Source: Macropodus opercularis (Eukaryota > Chordata > Actinopteri > Anabantiformes > Osphronemidae). From it: a stretch of 64,000 bases of DNA. Shown in pieces: positions 50,101-60,700 of the stretch (position 1 is its first letter; each line of letters starts with the position of its first letter). The notes under the pieces are model-generated. The model ran no database searches, was not told the DNA's origin, and saw nothing but the letters and a program-made list of their open reading frames with translations. The position numbers and the translations under genes are program-made. The stretch spans positions 11,152,501-11,216,500 of the forward strand of contig CM061100.1 in the NCBI GenBank assembly GCA_030770545.1, in the 5' to 3' direction.

Positions 50101-53100
50101 TTCAGACCTTGAACAGACACACACAGTGGCATTACCATATATGCAGCTCTCACACGGCGATCATACAAATATGGTCTCACTGACAATGAAATTTGGTTCA
50201 CAAGAAAATTACCAGCACTTTACCGGTATTTTATAATTAGCTAAAATTAAATACCTGTTAAACTTATGACATTCTCATCAGCCACTGTTGTAATGTACTT
50301 GTCTTCGGAGCTGAATAATAGATGTGATAATGATAACAAAGATGAGGCCCTGCTTACCCTGGTAAAAGTACAATGAGCTGTGACATTGACAATATGAACA
50401 TGTTCATATTTTGAAAGCTTACATCACAGATCTTGTATCTGTATAGAGGACAATGTCTGCCTCCTAACCTTTTTTTGAAAAACCATTATGTGTCGAAGGT
50501 GCTGACAGTACTGCGTGAGACATGCGCAGACAGACAAAACACTCCATTCCACAGCACAAACTGTTTAAATTATAGAAACATAAAGTGAGACGTGGTTATT
50601 TAGACATCTACAGGGGGGTTTGTGTCTCTGTTTTAGCTGGCACCACACTGAGCAATGATGACGTTTCATCCAGATACAGCTCAGTCTGTTAAAAGTAGTC
50701 GAGTAGTGTGTGTTTGCAGTCTTCTTGTAAAAATCTACCTGGAGATATCATTCTTTCTAACCCACTACCTTGATTATGGAAACAGAGTTTCTAGTTTAGT
50801 TGAGAGTGAAGAAATTAGCGTTACTTCAATTCCATTCTGTTAGTAAAGTTACAGAACTATATAGAAAACCTAACACATCCCTGACAGAACAAGCATTTAA
50901 AAAAAACAATCAATGAATTGAAATAAAAATATTTAAGTTGTTAGAAACATTTAATACCTCAAAACCTCAAGCAGAACCAGGCTAAATTGTCTGCCTCAAC
51001 CAGCAGATGGCTGGTGAAATACTGTAAGTGCATGTAAACACACAGAGTCTGGAATTTATAATATTTACGGACTGTACTGAATGCATCTCTGTTGAAGCCC
51101 ATGCACATCCCTGTGTGCTCTTTAAGAAACCAAGTTGTCATAGCAACCTACGTCATTAAGCCTGCTGGAAATGGGAGTCATCAATCACGAGTCTAAGTGG
51201 ATTGACTACATTAAAGACTGAGACCAACAAGAACAGCTGGTCATGTGACATTTTACTGTCTTCTAGCAGAGGCACCACACCCAGATCTAAACTTGACAAT
51301 GTCAGATGTATGTTTTGTGTCCAACACGTTTGTATATTCTAACCTCTGTTTAATCACTGTGAATGCTTTAAAGCATTCACAGTATTGTTTTCCTAATCTT
51401 TTTTATTATCACTGTGAATGCTTTAAAGCATTCACAGTATTGTTTTCCTAATCTTTTTTATTATTATAGTTCTTCCGTACGTTTTTTGGCATCTAACTAG
51501 TGCCGCACCGTTTGAGCTATTGGAACCATTCAAATATTAAAATGTGCAGCTTTTCCGGGAATCGAGTGCTTCTATACAACTTTTTGATATCTTTTATACT
51601 TTTTGAAATATTAAGCTATTTTCACTTTTTTTTCCCCATTGAAAATGAATGGGAAGCTGTATAGGGCAACTGGACACTCCCGCAAGAGACCCCAGTTCAA
51701 ATCCCGCTCAAGGCATCTATGTTCTGCTTCCAAGCTTTGATGCCTTAAACAGTGTATGTTGACAGTTACAGCGGTTTGGAATCGCTGACGATTCAACAAT
51801 TGTGAGTTTTCCGACACGAAACTCACTCAGGTTGTAGAACGAAGTACATTTAATTAAAGTACAGATTTGAGCGTTTTGAACTAGCTGTAAATTCAACAAT
51901 TGTCAATCTTCCGACATGAAACTCACACAGGTTGTAGATTAAAGTCTCGGCTTTCATTTGATGTGGTGGTCTTTGTGATTACTGTTACGGTTTCGCCGCT
52001 ACGAACCCGTTTAGCGGGCTTCGTTACTATCGTCTCATAGCCGCAGCTGCTGCTGTCAGCCTCTTATAGACCTTTGCGCACAATAATATTAAATAGCCCT
52101 GTGGCTGAGTGGATAGTGCGGTGAGCTCCGGACCCAGAGGCCACGGGTTCAATCCCCGGTCAAGCCAACTAATTTTAAACTGATGTTTGGTACCAAACTG
52201 AGGGTCTAATACACCTTCGGACGCGGCCGATTTCAGCTTCTTAAATGGCCAAGCGGTTAATCTGCTGCACTGCGAAGCGGGAGATCCCGGTTCGAACCCC
52301 GGTCCAGGCAACTGTCTTCATACTGATGTTTGTTACCAGCACATTGAATCTGGATGTTCTGCTTGTTGTAACAAAGCTTTTTAAGCTTCAGCAATATCAG
52401 AAAAAATCTTGCAAAATTCAATCAACATATCTTAGGGGTTATCTATACTTTTACTGTGTAGATCAACTCACCTGTGTTTTATTCAATTATTGAATTATTA
52501 ATACTTACTTAATATTTTTTCATTATGCTTTATTTTGAAATTTAAGACTTTTAACTTGTTCTGGACCTGTACAACCCTATTCTATCCACTTCTATTTTTC
52601 TTAAACTACTTTTAAGAACGTTTTAAACTCTCGAGCTACAGTCAGCAGTTATTGGGAATACATTCAGCATAAAGCATTCACAGTGCATTTTCTTATGGAA
52701 ATGCTTTTTCTAGTTATTATAGTTATTCCGTACGTTTTTTGGCATCTAACTAGTGCTGCACCGTTTGAGCTATTGGAACCATTCAAATATTAAAATGTGC
52801 AGCTATTCTAGGAATCGAGTGCTTCTATACAACTTTTTGATATATTTTATAGTTTTTGAAATATTAAGCTATTTTCACAATTTTTGCCCCATTGAAAATG
52901 AATGGGAATCTGTATAGGGCAACTGGACTCACCCGCAGGAGACCCCTGTTCAAATCCCGCTCAAGGCATCTATGTTCTGCTTGTTGTAACAATGCTTTGA
53001 AAGCTTCTTGTACTTACAGCGCCGTCCTCTGGTTGTTCCTAAGAATTGCATTATAGGTGTTTTAAAATTCAACCCTGTTAAGCTGTTTGAGCTTTGATGC

Positions 53101-56100
53101 TTTGAACAGTGTATGTTGACAGTTACAGCGGTTTGAATTCGCTGACGATTCAACAATTGTGAGTTTTCAGACATGAAACTCACTCAGGTTGTAGAATGAA
53201 GTACATTCAAACCGCGGTTTCTCTATAAACTTTCACTTGTAAATTGTCGCCACGGCCGCAATTTTCGCTCTTTTTAAAAGATTCTTTCACTCAGATGTAG
53301 ACACACTTGTCTACTTGCTAACTGGGCACATGGCAAAACCGACCGACCGACAAATTTCGCCGTATTTGTCTCGTAGTAGCGGCCGCTTTTGCGTCATTAA
53401 TTTGCCTGATTCGCGAGCAGATCTGATCGTTTTGAACTCGCTGTAAATTCAACAATTGTCAGTCTTTCGACACGAAACTTACACAGGTTATAGATTAAAG
53501 TCTTGGCTTTCATTTGATGTGGTGGTCTTTGTGATTACTGTTACGGTTTCGCCGCTACGAACCCGTTTAGCGGGCTTCGTTTTCATCGTCTTTTTGCCAC
53601 AAGCTTAAAACTGTCACTTGTAAAATGTCGCTACGGCCGCAATTTTCGCTCTTTTTAAAAGATTCTTTCACTCAGATGTAGACACACTTGTCTACTTGCT
53701 AACTGGGCACATGGCAAAACCGAACGACCGACAAATTTCGCCGTATTTGTCTCGTAGCGGCCGCTTTTGCGTCATTAATTTGCCTGATTCGCGAGCAGAT
53801 CTGATCGTTTTGAACTCGATATAAATTCAACAATTGTCAGTCTTTCGACACGAAACTCACACAGGTTATAGATTAAAGTCTTGGCTTTCATTTGATGTGG
53901 TGGTCTTTGTGATTACTGTTACGGGTTCGCCGTTAGGAACCCGTTTAGCGGGCTTCGTTTTCATCGTCTTTTTGCCACAAGCTTGAAACTGTCACTTGTA
54001 AAATGTCGCTACGGCCGCAATTTTCGCTCTTTTTAAAAGATTCTTTCACTCAGATGTAGACACACTTGTCTACTTGCTAACTGGGCACATGACAAACTCG
54101 AAAGACCGACACATTTCGCCGTATTTGTCTCGTAGCGGCCGCCATTAATTCGCCTGGCTCGCGAGACAGAAAAGACACATCTGAACGTTTTGAACTCGCT
54201 ATAAATTCAACAATTGTCAGCCTTTCGACATGAAACTCACACAGGTTGTAGATATAAGTCTTGGCTCTAATTTGATGTGGTGGTTTTTGTGATTACTGTT
54301 ACGGTTTCGCCGCTACGAACCCGTTTAGCGGGCTTCGTTTTCATCGTCTTTTTGCCACAAGCTTAAAACTGTCACTTGTAAATTGTCGCCACGGCCGCAA
54401 TTTTCGCTCTTTTTAAAAGATTCTTTCACTCAGATGTAGACACACTTGTCTACTTGCTAACTGGGCACATGGCAAAACCGAAAGACCGGCACATTTCGCC
54501 GTATTTGTCTCGTACCGGCGGCAGCGGCCGCCATTAATTCGCCTGGCTCGCGAGACAGAAAAGACACATCTGAACGTTTTGAAATCGATATAAATTCAAC
54601 AATTGTCAGCCTTTCGACATGAAACTCACACAGGTTGTAGATTAATTAACAGTCTCGGCTTTCATTTGATGTCATGGTTGTTGTGATTTCGCCGCTACGA
54701 ACCCGTTTAGCGGGCTTCGTTTCTATCGTTTCATAGCCGCAGCTGCTGCTGCTGTTAGCCTCTTATAGACTTCGCGAGCTGATACTAGAAGCAGCCCAGT
54801 GGCCTAGTGGATAGAGCAGTGAGCTCCAGAGCCAGAGGCCACGGGTTCAATCCCCGGTTGAGACAACTAATTTTAGACTGATGTTTGTTACCAAACTAAG
54901 GGACTGAGGGCTGAGGGACTAATACACCTTCGGGCGCGGCCGATTTCAGCTATTTAAATGGCCGAGCGGTTACTCTGCTGCACTGCAAAGCGGGAGACCC
55001 CGGTTCAAACCCCAGTCCAGGCAACTGTCTTCAGACTGATGTTTGTTACCAGCACATTGAACCTGGATCTTCTGCTTGTTGTAACAAAGCTTTTAAAGCT
55101 TCAGCAATGTCAGGAAAGTCTTGCAAAATTCAATCAACATATCTTAGGGGTTATCTATACTTTTACTGTGTAGATCAATTCACCTGTGTTTTATTAAATT
55201 ATTAATACTTAATATTTTTTCATTATGCTTTATTTTGAAATTTAAGACTTTTAACTTCTTCTGGACCTGTACAACCCTATTCTATCCACTTCTATTTTAC
55301 TTAAACTACTTTTAAGAACGTTTTAAACTCTCGAGCTACAGTTAGCAGTTATTGGGAATACATTCAGCATAAAGCATTCACAGTGCATTTTCTTATGGAA
55401 ATGCTTTTCTAGTTAATACTTAATTACCACGTGCAAGCAAATGTGTATGTTTGTGTTTTTAACTGATTAAAACACACAAACTGATATGAAAAAACTGAGG
55501 TTAACAAAACAGTGTGCTCAGCATGTATCCTTATCATTTCCGTTTTTGCTACTGCCTAAAACTCGTTTACATGTTTAGTCTTTTTACAGTGACCTTATAA
55601 GCTTTAAGGAAAAATACAATACATTTAGGAAATAGGACAACCAGAGAACCTATGATAATATATTTGAGAAAGTTCTCTATAAAGCCAATGTCAATCAAGA
55701 CAACATCAGACTCTCAATGAAACTGTGCACTGGCTTGGTTGGGTTCCACTGCACAGCAGCTATGACTGATAAACAAATGTCAAGACAACTTGATGATGAT
55801 CTTAGGTGACATAGGAAAGGATCTGTTAGTAGTAGAAATTTTCATTTTGGAAGCACACAAAAGGTGAATAATACGAAATGTCATTAGATGGAGAAAAAAA
55901 GAATCTGCTTTGTTAAGAAAAATAATATTTTCTGACCTGGTCCTTTGGCTCCACCTCGCAAAATGCGTCCCAAGCGAAAGATAATGGCTCGTTCATATTC
56001 TTTAACAATCTGTGTACAGAGAAAAACCACATGCTAATGAGTCGTTTCTTTTTGTTAACATTATATGATGCTCACCAGCTGTATGTTTGTGTTAAGTAAA

Positions 56101-57231
56101 TACTCAGCAATGATTCATCAGCTTCTAAAGACTGTTAAATTGAATATGCACAGCATACAAAACAGTTTAGCGTGCGTTTGAGAATGAGCTGACCTTGATG
56201 CACATCCATATAGAGATGGGAAAAGTAACCAGCATCAGAATAACAGAGAACATGACCAACAACCAACCACAAGGGCCAATGTCAGTGTCCGTATTCTCCA
56301 GAGCTGGGAAAAAGAGGGGAAAAACAGTGGATACATATTCCAAATAGGATAAATGCAGGTTCAATAGCAGCTTGTTGGAAATTAGTCTATTTATAAACTA
56401 ATCACAACGTCCAGCAACACCCACTGCATTTACTTTAGTAACATTTTGCAATTTACTAAAGGCCAATTACATTTCTAATAGGAAACAAAGTACACTTTGT
56501 GTTTTTTTTTTTTACTAAACTCTGACTTATCCAGCTTGTTACTGAAGGAACACATCTGATCCAGTTAACAAGAAGTGGGCAGGGCAGGATAAGACACAGG
56601 CAGGGTTCGGGTTTCGCTGCTCTATTTAGCGGCTGAGATTCATACCTTGAATATCATGTACCTTCACGCTATTCCTCACTGAACCTATAGACAAAGTTAC
56701 AAGGCAAAATAACTTTGATCTATTGGGCATATACTGAATGGTCTGTATCACATGATACCAGTGGTTAAGTGTGTTTATTTTTGGCAACGCTGGTAAACCG
56801 TCTGCGTTAGTTCTTGTGTTAATGTCACGTGAGTCGGTGGTTATTCACAGGTAAAAAGACAAAACGGTAAGCTAGCATGTTGCGATGGATTTCTAGTTTT
56901 AGCTGCGTTCGCTTGTGAGCGATCTATATGCTACATGCTAACATCAGCTAACACATAGCTGATTCAACAGTTAGCGCTACGTTTAGGTTCTATGTTTTCT
57001 CAAGCTTTTCACAACCACACTGTGTACCATCAAGGGTGGCTAAATATGGCAATTCGTGTTTTGCCTGTCTGTCAATGAGTTAGTACTTGTTTTTGTTAAT
57101 TTATCATCACACGGGATTCTGCGCCCAAATTCTACGGAATATAATGCGCTATCGTAGCTTAGCAAGTTACCCGTTTGACGATCTCGTCTTCTGGATTCTT
57201 TCATAGCAACGTCTTCATCGTGGACTCCCAT
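47182..57231 (-). CDS. stom: Stomatin
   Basis: Stomatin is a cholesterol-binding SPFH/band-7 scaffold protein of lipid rafts that oligomerises and modulates channels and GLUT1. Coding exons (minus): 57231-57171, 56303-56194, 56009-55937, 49231-49149, 49031-48828, 47865-47731, 47370-47182. All are GT-AG and phase-consistent, giving 284 aa (human 288). The N-terminus MGVHDEDVAMKESRRRDRQT is variable. GPCGW (Cys32, palmitoylation site) opens the monotopic hairpin (about 34-57), with the bend proline in TFPISIW (Pro49). The SPFH domain follows with KEYERAIIFRLGRIL, FFILPCTDSF, TKDSVTVSVDGVVYYRVQNA, TLRNVLGTKNL and GIKVERVEIKDVKLPLQLQR. The helical part is AMAAEAEASREARAK and VIAAEGEMNASRALKEAS. 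The C-terminus is PLPLEMMNGFIKQ. Intron 3 is 6.7 kb and carries the composite repeat. A 39-nt optional exon may lie in intron 1. Confidence 0.96.
47866..48827 (-). other. stom: stom intron 5
   Basis: A 1-kb intron between the SPFH exon 49031-48828 and exon 47865-47731. AT-rich with nothing recognised. Confidence 0.6.
49232..51352 (-). other. stom: stom intron 3, part left of the composite repeat
   Basis: 2.1 kb of non-coding DNA between exon 4 and the repeat. I recognise no exon, RNA gene or transposon. The frames at 49499-49798 and 49795-50007 lack any resemblance to known proteins. Confidence 0.55.
51353..51462. repeat. 55-bp direct repeat doublet, each with a 28-bp perfect palindrome
   Basis: Two identical 55-bp units (51353-51407 and 51408-51462). 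Each holds the half-site ACTGTGAATGCTTT followed at once by its exact complement (51356-51383 and 51411-51438). The second half, AAAGCATTCACAGT, is the same word that precedes the terminal hairpins of copies A and B. The head of the element therefore carries a mirrored copy of its tail. Confidence 0.9.
52097..52168 (+). repeat. tRNA-like module, tRNA-Arg type (copy A)
   Basis: Starts GCCCTGTGGCTGAGTGG (A-box-like) and has the B-box GGTTCAATCCCCGG. It aligns along its length with vertebrate tRNA-Arg(CCT). The acceptor stem does not pair well and the anticodon region differs, so this is a tRNA-derived pseudogene module, not a tRNA gene. Confidence 0.6.
52244..52311 (+). repeat. tRNA-like module, Ser/Leu-type A box (copy A)
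   Basis: A-box TGGCCAAGCGGTTAA and B-box GGTTCGAACCCCGG are intact, 32 bp apart. The molecule lacks the variable arm of real Ser/Leu tRNAs and a paired acceptor stem. It is a tRNA-derived sequence with possibly functional Pol III promoter boxes. Confidence 0.6.
53234..54720 (+). repeat. Tandem array, four units of about 380 bp, with recurring hairpin
   Basis: Units begin at the word CACTTGTAAA at 53234, 53615, 53993 and 54373 (periods 381, 378 and 380). The last is truncated near 54720. Each unit holds an ACGGCCGCAATTTTCGCTC block, a GCGGCCGC octamer, the paired words TTCAACAATTGTCAG and CGACACGAAACTCACAC, and a hairpin made of ACGAACCCG, loop TTTAG, and CGGGCTTCGT (9-bp stem with a one-base bulge). 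In the third array hairpin (near 53937-53959) the left arm reads AGGAACCCG instead. Identity between units looks high, so expansion is recent or homogenised. Confidence 0.85.
54794..54868 (+). repeat. tRNA-like module, tRNA-Arg type (copy B)
   Basis: GCCCAGTGGCCTAGTGG is nearly the 5' end of tRNA-Arg(CCT), and GGTTCAATCCCCGG is a good B-box. The anticodon-loop position reads CCA instead of CCT in this alignment. The acceptor 3' strand (GTTGAGACA) does not pair with the 5' strand, so it is non-functional as a tRNA. Confidence 0.6.
54957..55023 (+). repeat. tRNA-like module, Ser/Leu-type A box (copy B)
   Basis: Sister of the copy A module: A-box TGGCCGAGCGGTTAC and B-box GGTTCAAACCCC. Anticodon region differs (CTGCAAA versus CTGCGAA in copy A). 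No acceptor pairing. tRNA-derived, not a tRNA gene. Confidence 0.6.
56304..57170 (-). other. stom: stom intron 1
   Basis: A 0.87-kb intron between the short N-terminal exon and the hairpin exon. Apart from the candidate 39-nt exon (56684-56646), I see only TAGC/GCTA-rich sequence near 56870-57000. Confidence 0.55.
56646..56684 (-). CDS. stom: Candidate 39-nt cassette exon of stom
   Basis: Within stom intron 1 on the minus strand, an acceptor (TTTGTCTATAG) precedes 39 open bases and a good donor (CAAG|GTATGA). The phases match exon 1 (phase 1) and exon 2 exactly. Inclusion would insert GSVRNSVKVHDIQ before ALENTDTDIGPCGW, in the variable cytosolic N-terminal tail. The total length would be 297 aa. 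This rests on frame and splice signals only. It could be a chance match. Confidence 0.35.
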
Positions 57232-57390
57232 GTTGTAAAATTACACAGAATAAAACCTCTGACAGTTACAGGGGGACAGCTACGACTCTCGTGTTCACTC
57301 GAGTATGAGGGGGGTGGAGCAGGTCGATGCGCGGTCACGCTTAACCCTCGGTTTAGACTTGCAGGCGCGGTGTGACGCACCAAGTGGCTT
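57232..57390 (-). promoter_or_regulatory. stom: stom 5'UTR and proximal promoter
   Basis: The 150 bp upstream of the stom ATG is the only CpG-rich stretch in the neighbourhood (GGTCGATGCGCGGTCACG and CAGGCGCGGTGTGACGCAC, plus strand). No TATA box is visible on the minus strand. Start site unresolved. Confidence 0.4.
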
Positions 57391-57567
57391 CCCCTAAACT
57401 TTTGTTAGAATTTGATAACATTAAAAAAAAATAGAATTTTTCCTATACATTCTGTAATTATAAAGTATTTGAGGCTTGGTTATTTTTCAATGTTTATGCT
57501 TTGTAAATGTATCTATTCTTGAGAAGCACTTTTAGGGAAATATAATAAGAATATGAATACATGTATA

Positions 57568-57765
57568 ATGTAGTGTTACCAATCGTAAAATTGATGGTTC
57601 GATTCTTCCCCAGTCATGTGCCGAAGTGTCCTTGGGCAAGACACTGCCCAAGCTGCACCCGCTGTGTCAGCTTAAGCTGCACACTGGTGTTTGTGTGCAC
57701 AAATGGGTAAATGAGACACAATGTCAAAGCGCTTTGAGTACCAATACTATACAAGACTATACAAC
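57568..57765 (+). repeat. Degraded teleost dispersed repeat (SINE-like)
   Basis: The words GATGGTTCGATTCTTCCCC (B-box-like), GTGTCCTTGGGCAAGACACT and CAAAGCGCTTTGAGTACC in this order are the hallmark of a very common fish repeat. Ends and target duplication are not visible. Family name not claimed. Confidence 0.6.
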
Positions 57766-60700
57766 ACAAGATCAGAACGTCAGGGGTCCATGTTTAAAGG
57801 CTTCTATAAATCAATAATAGGAATCACTCTGTTCTGTAGACTGGCAGCTAAATTAGTAGGAGGATTGCCAGCTTCCATTACAAACTAACTTTCACTTGTA
57901 GTGTAGTATTTATGTCCATAATTCTAAATGTTAATTTACTTCAACTAATTTATGCGATTTATTCTGTAATGTTGTTGTTAACTCAACACCATGCCATTGC
58001 AGTTAGTTTTTAGCAGCATCTTGAATTTAAGTCATAATAACAGATGAGAGCACTGTTTTTAAATGCACTGTTACAGTTGTTTTTACAGTATGAGGTTCGA
58101 AGGCAGGCGTTCGTTCTACATGCCTGCCAGTTAAGTTTCAGGGAAAACATTTTCTAAAGGTCACACTAGATTTATTTTTTTCAATCTGCTGCTATGTGAA
58201 CAATGTGTTCATTCTCTTCATTAGTTGATTCATTTGTTGTAGTTTACATTGCTTTTTAATGCCAATAATTTGGTAAAATGTAAAATACTACATAGCCTAT
58301 ATGCACCAATGTTGAAAGAGTGGGTAAATGCTTAACTAATTTGATGAATAATGACATTTATGCAGATTTGCATAGCCCAACCCGTTAGAGAATTGCAACA
58401 GTGTCATTTAATCCATTCCACATTTGTAAACCTTTTCAGGTTGTGTAGGTGCTGCGGTGGGTTTAAATGGTGACCTGCACAGAAAATCCAGCCGATTCCA
58501 GTATGTGTGATTATCCTTGATAGTGGCTATGCATGTTGGAGTGGCCTACAGCTCCATCCCATCTAATCCCCTTTTAATTAGGCTGAGAGAAAATGCAGGA
58601 CCCTTCCCGGATTAGTCACAGCACATTGACAAAGCATCAAGCTGGGACCGGTGTACAGAACTGGTGGCCAGTTAGGTACAGTGAGGAGCCTCTCGAGCAT
58701 GAAAAAAATGCCCTCTCATCTCCCTGCGGCTACCTGGAGATTGGCCTTCCTTCTTCTGGAGGCACACATCTTTGGTCTCTGGTGAACTAGGAAGATAAGT
58801 TACAGCATATGATTTACTCATTTCCAATCCTTGCTCCTTTTTTCCCGCTCACTTCATGCGCTGGTGTACCCACAGTCACACTTGCTCCTCATTATCCACC
58901 CTTTTTGCTAATCCTACAGAGTACTTTGCACTTCTCATTATCGCCCATATCCACATGTGCACCCACATCCATAGCTGTCTTCATGCTCTAACTGCCCATT
59001 TCCTATCCTTCATTCTCTATTCTTCTAACGGAGCTGCTTGCTGATGTTGGATGGAAGTGAACAAAAGAATCAGTTAGGATCCAAATAGTTTGTGTTGTCC
59101 TTGCCCATCTTTTAAGATGTTAACTATAGCTAGAACTTTCATAGTAATAAGTAAATGTTGAATTCATCCCTGTGGGCTCTTTTTTGTAAAAACCATGCAG
59201 ATTATATGTTTGATTAGTCATTGAATAAGTGACCACTAGGGGCCATTGAGGTGGTTCTGTGAGTTGACTAATAGCAGACAACTGCACGAATTAAGTGTTA
59301 AAGGGAACTAATATGGTGTAAATGAGGTTTTAAAAATTTTATGACTAAACAGGGACTTCTATTTCTTTATAAAATATGGTAAAATAATATATTTTCAACA
59401 TTATATGAGATATAGTGTTTAGTGTACTGACAAAATGATTTGTTGTGCAAGTAGAATTTTCAAGGTGGCAGAATGAAGCAGCCACACAAACTATACACAA
59501 TAAGTCCTTCAAAATGTAACCAGAAGAATCTCAACTGACAGATGGAAGGATGCACCTGAGCCAATCTAGCCTCACAGGAGATATTTGGCATCTGTGACAC
59601 GCATGTGCTGAAACCATCAAGGTATCATTGTAGTATAGCAGGTTGAAAACCTGTTGAAAGTGTGTTGAAACAGTTTACTCACATTCAAATTTACTGCCCA
59701 GGTCTGGTTATGACACCAAACTCTCTGCTATCACTGTCATCTGTATGTGTCATTGACTTAAAGCTATTTCATTAACAGTATGACACAGAATTAGCAAGTA
59801 TAAAGTATTAGAGTATAGCCATTTTCTCAGCTTTTTATAGTTAACATACTGACACTGTGGTAAATGATTGTTGACAGATATCAGAACTGAAAATGTGAGA
59901 TGCAAGCAAGGCAACCGTTTATATTACATCCCAAACCTGTGAAATCTGGACATGCATGAAGGTTCATAATTTTATCAAATTTGAAAACATTTTCATTTAC
60001 TAAATAAAAAATAGCTTGATGTGGTCATTTGGCTCACATGCCAGTGGTGGTATCACACCATTTAGCTCTGAATTCTTGTTGGGAAGGTTAATCAACAACA
60101 AATACCAGAATATGAGACAAAGAAGACAAAAAACCTTGATTAAATCGAACTTTTCCTGCCTCACAGCCTGTAACACTGGGTGGCAGTGTGTGTCCCTGCA
60201 AACAATAAGACTCTGCCTCCAGCTGAGAAGCTCCGTCTGTGGGAAGAGGCTACATTAGGTGGTTACCTATTCAGTGTTGAGCTGCGTGGGAGTAAAATGT
60301 ATAAAAGACGTCTCACAAATATTGAATATATCAATTAATTGTCCTTGCTCTTTATAGTGTAGCCTAAAATGGTCAGCAAACATAGACCTACACAAGTTTA
60401 CATGCAGTGTTCAACTGTATAGCAAACACACCAAAATTGTCAGTTGTAAAGTGTTTAGTTTTTTGTGTGTACAAATGTAGATATTTGTAAAGTAATATTT
60501 AATTATAGCCAGAATTATGGAAGTATAACAATGGACGTTAATGTAATTTTTAAATCTTTAAAAAACTTTTGTCATCTGATTGTGAAAAATGCACCAACAA
60601 ACTATTTATGTCTCTGTTTATTTTACAGTTTAAAATGTATATGTAGATATTAGCATGATTAGTTTTTATTTGCTATCAGGTCCACAGAAACAAAATGTTA

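Larger units (their letters stand above)
51463..52714 (+). mobile_element. Composite element copy A (about 1.25 kb)
   Basis: Order: start TATTATAGTTCTTCCG; common head; degenerate tRNA-like module (about 51655-51716); one partial unit of the 380-bp repeat (about 51870-52030) with the CCCG-TTTAG-CGGG hairpin (52001-52025); tRNA-Arg-like module (52097-52168); Ser/Leu-like tRNA module (52244-52311); AT-rich tail; terminal hairpin and CTAGT. Compared with copy B it lacks about 110 bp after the first tRNA-like module and the array expansion. Confidence 0.6.
51353..55413 (+). mobile_element. Composite Helitron/Helentron-like non-autonomous element in stom intron 3
   Basis: Two head-to-tail copies of one repeat: copy A (about 51463-52714) and copy B (52715-55413), preceded by a 55-bp doublet with palindromes. 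Both start TATTATAGTT(C/A)TTCCGTACG. Both end with AAAGCATTCACAGTG, an 8-bp hairpin with TTAT loop (52685-52704 and 55385-55404), 4-5 bp, then CTAGT (52710-52714 and 55409-55413). A 3' hairpin followed by CTRR and a flanking T, with no target duplication, is the Helitron signature. No Rep/helicase coding is present. Each copy has three tRNA-like modules, and copy B has an expanded internal array. A satellite-like origin is the main alternative. The element lies antisense to stom transcription. Confidence 0.5.
52715..55413 (+). mobile_element. Composite element copy B (about 2.7 kb, with expanded array)
   Basis: Starts immediately after the CTAGT of copy A. It repeats the same head (with a degenerate tRNA-like module near 52908-52968), then the four-unit 380-bp array (53234-about 54720). 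The tRNA-Arg-like module (54794-54868) and the Ser/Leu-like module (54957-55023) follow, then the same AT-rich tail, hairpin and CTAGT. The sequence CTGCTTGTTGTAACAAAGCT recurs after tRNA-like modules in both copies with small changes. Confidence 0.6.

Noticed and set aside
52027..52311. 94-aa minus-strand frame containing PGFEPGSPASQ
   Set aside because: This peptide is the well-known false translation of an antisense tRNA B-box region. Not a protein gene.
52097..55023. Functional tRNA genes
   Set aside because: A and B boxes are present but acceptor stems do not pair, the Ser/Leu type lacks its variable arm, and anticodons differ between sister copies.
51353..55413. CRISPR array
   Set aside because: Repeats are about 380 bp and contiguous without unique spacers, in a vertebrate intron.
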